The translations under genes were made by a program, and so were the position numbers. 5,629 nt of DNA from assembly GCA_946531785.1 (NCBI GenBank), contig CAMNAT010000162.1, positions 1-5,629 on the forward strand, in the 5' to 3' direction. This DNA is from an uncultured Oscillospiraceae bacterium (GTDB taxonomy: Bacteria > Bacillota > Clostridia > UBA1381). Shown here piece after piece: positions 5,444 through 5,629 of the stretch; the stretch's first letter is position 1; each line of letters begins with the position of its first letter. Below the pieces are notes generated by a model, which ran no database searches, was not told the origin of the DNA, and was given only the letters and a program-made list of their open reading frames with translations.

Positions 5444-5629
5444 CAATCTATCCGTGTTGCCGGAACATCTGCGCCGTTCACTACAGCTGTCATTGATGTT
5501 ACCTTATCAGCAGTAGCGTTTACAGCTACACCGAAGGTTACCGAGCCGCCTGAAAGAACCGCATTTGACCACGCGCCTTCCTTTGATGCATTCTTCTCGT
5601 TTACCTTGACATCCAGGCTTTCAATGGCT
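5443..5629 (-). CDS. C-terminal end of a paralogous surface protein (5' end outside window)
   Basis: Sixty-one codons and the TGA stop are visible; the start lies beyond the window edge. The segment aligns throughout with the last 64 residues of the 556-aa Ig-repeat protein. Shared landmarks include DVKVN, GAW, SGG, FGV, ADKV, SMTAVVN, DVPAT and a terminal ID. It is therefore the C-terminal domain of a second member of the same family, and by analogy Ig-like repeats and a signal peptide may precede it, though that cannot be seen here. It is followed after 14 nt by the 55-codon gene, in the same arrangement as the neighbouring cassette. Confidence 0.85.
   Translation of the reverse strand, partial: AIESLDVKVNEKNASKEGAWSNAVLSGGSVTFGVAVNATADKVTSMTAVVNGADVPATRID

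Larger units (their letters stand above)
5231..5629 (-). repeat. Duplicated cassette end, copy 2 (pairs with 3116-3560)
   Basis: Same gene order, same 14-nt gap, same overlap of stop codon and ribosome site, and a related CAAGGGG hairpin as copy 1. The duplication runs off the right edge, so its full extent is unknown. Confidence 0.85.

Overview
The window reads as a low- to moderate-GC Gram-positive (Firmicutes/Clostridia) genome, most likely a gut or rumen Ruminococcaceae-type bacterium. This is inference from AT-rich intergenic DNA with near-consensus sigma-A promoters, strong AGGAGG-type ribosome sites, classic hairpin terminators, Sec signal peptides with no cell-wall LPXTG signal, and secreted proteins built from bacterial Ig-like domains and a C1-peptidase/lectin-like module. 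Every supported gene lies on the minus strand, so the biological order runs from high to low coordinates.

Layout in transcription order: (1) at 5443-5629 is the last 61 codons of a surface protein whose start lies outside the window. It is followed after 14 nt by a 55-codon gene (5261-5428) and a strong terminator (5231-5252 plus a U-run). (2) After a 120-bp gap with a perfect 14-bp palindrome comes a fully consensus promoter (5074-5102). It drives a 556-aa secreted protein (3366-5036) with four tandem Ig-like repeats, again followed after 14 nt by a related 66-codon gene (3151-3351) and a hairpin (3116-3146). Items 1 and 2 are paralogous copies of one two-gene cassette. (3) A second 14-bp palindrome and a good promoter (3033-3061) precede a 795-aa secreted papain-like (C1) cysteine peptidase (590-2977), which ends at a strong terminator (545-581). 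(4) A separate promoter (444-472) drives a CarD-family RNA polymerase-binding regulator (396 down to the window edge).

The main find is in the peptidase. The His and Asn catalytic motifs and the lectin-like domain come first, and the Cys motif that should open the catalytic domain comes about 285 residues after the Asn motif, near the C-terminus. Both parts are bracketed by BIG2-type Ig domains. All four catalytic residues (Gln576, Cys582, His267, Asn297) are present in one unbroken frame, so this looks like a circularly permuted or segment-shuffled C1 peptidase.

The second find is the duplicated cassette. The small protein's first 17 residues are identical between copies, although five of those codons differ, all synonymously. 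That is direct evidence that this unrecognised small protein is translated and selected. How cassette and peptidase work together is not shown by the sequence; a shared role at the cell surface is only a guess.
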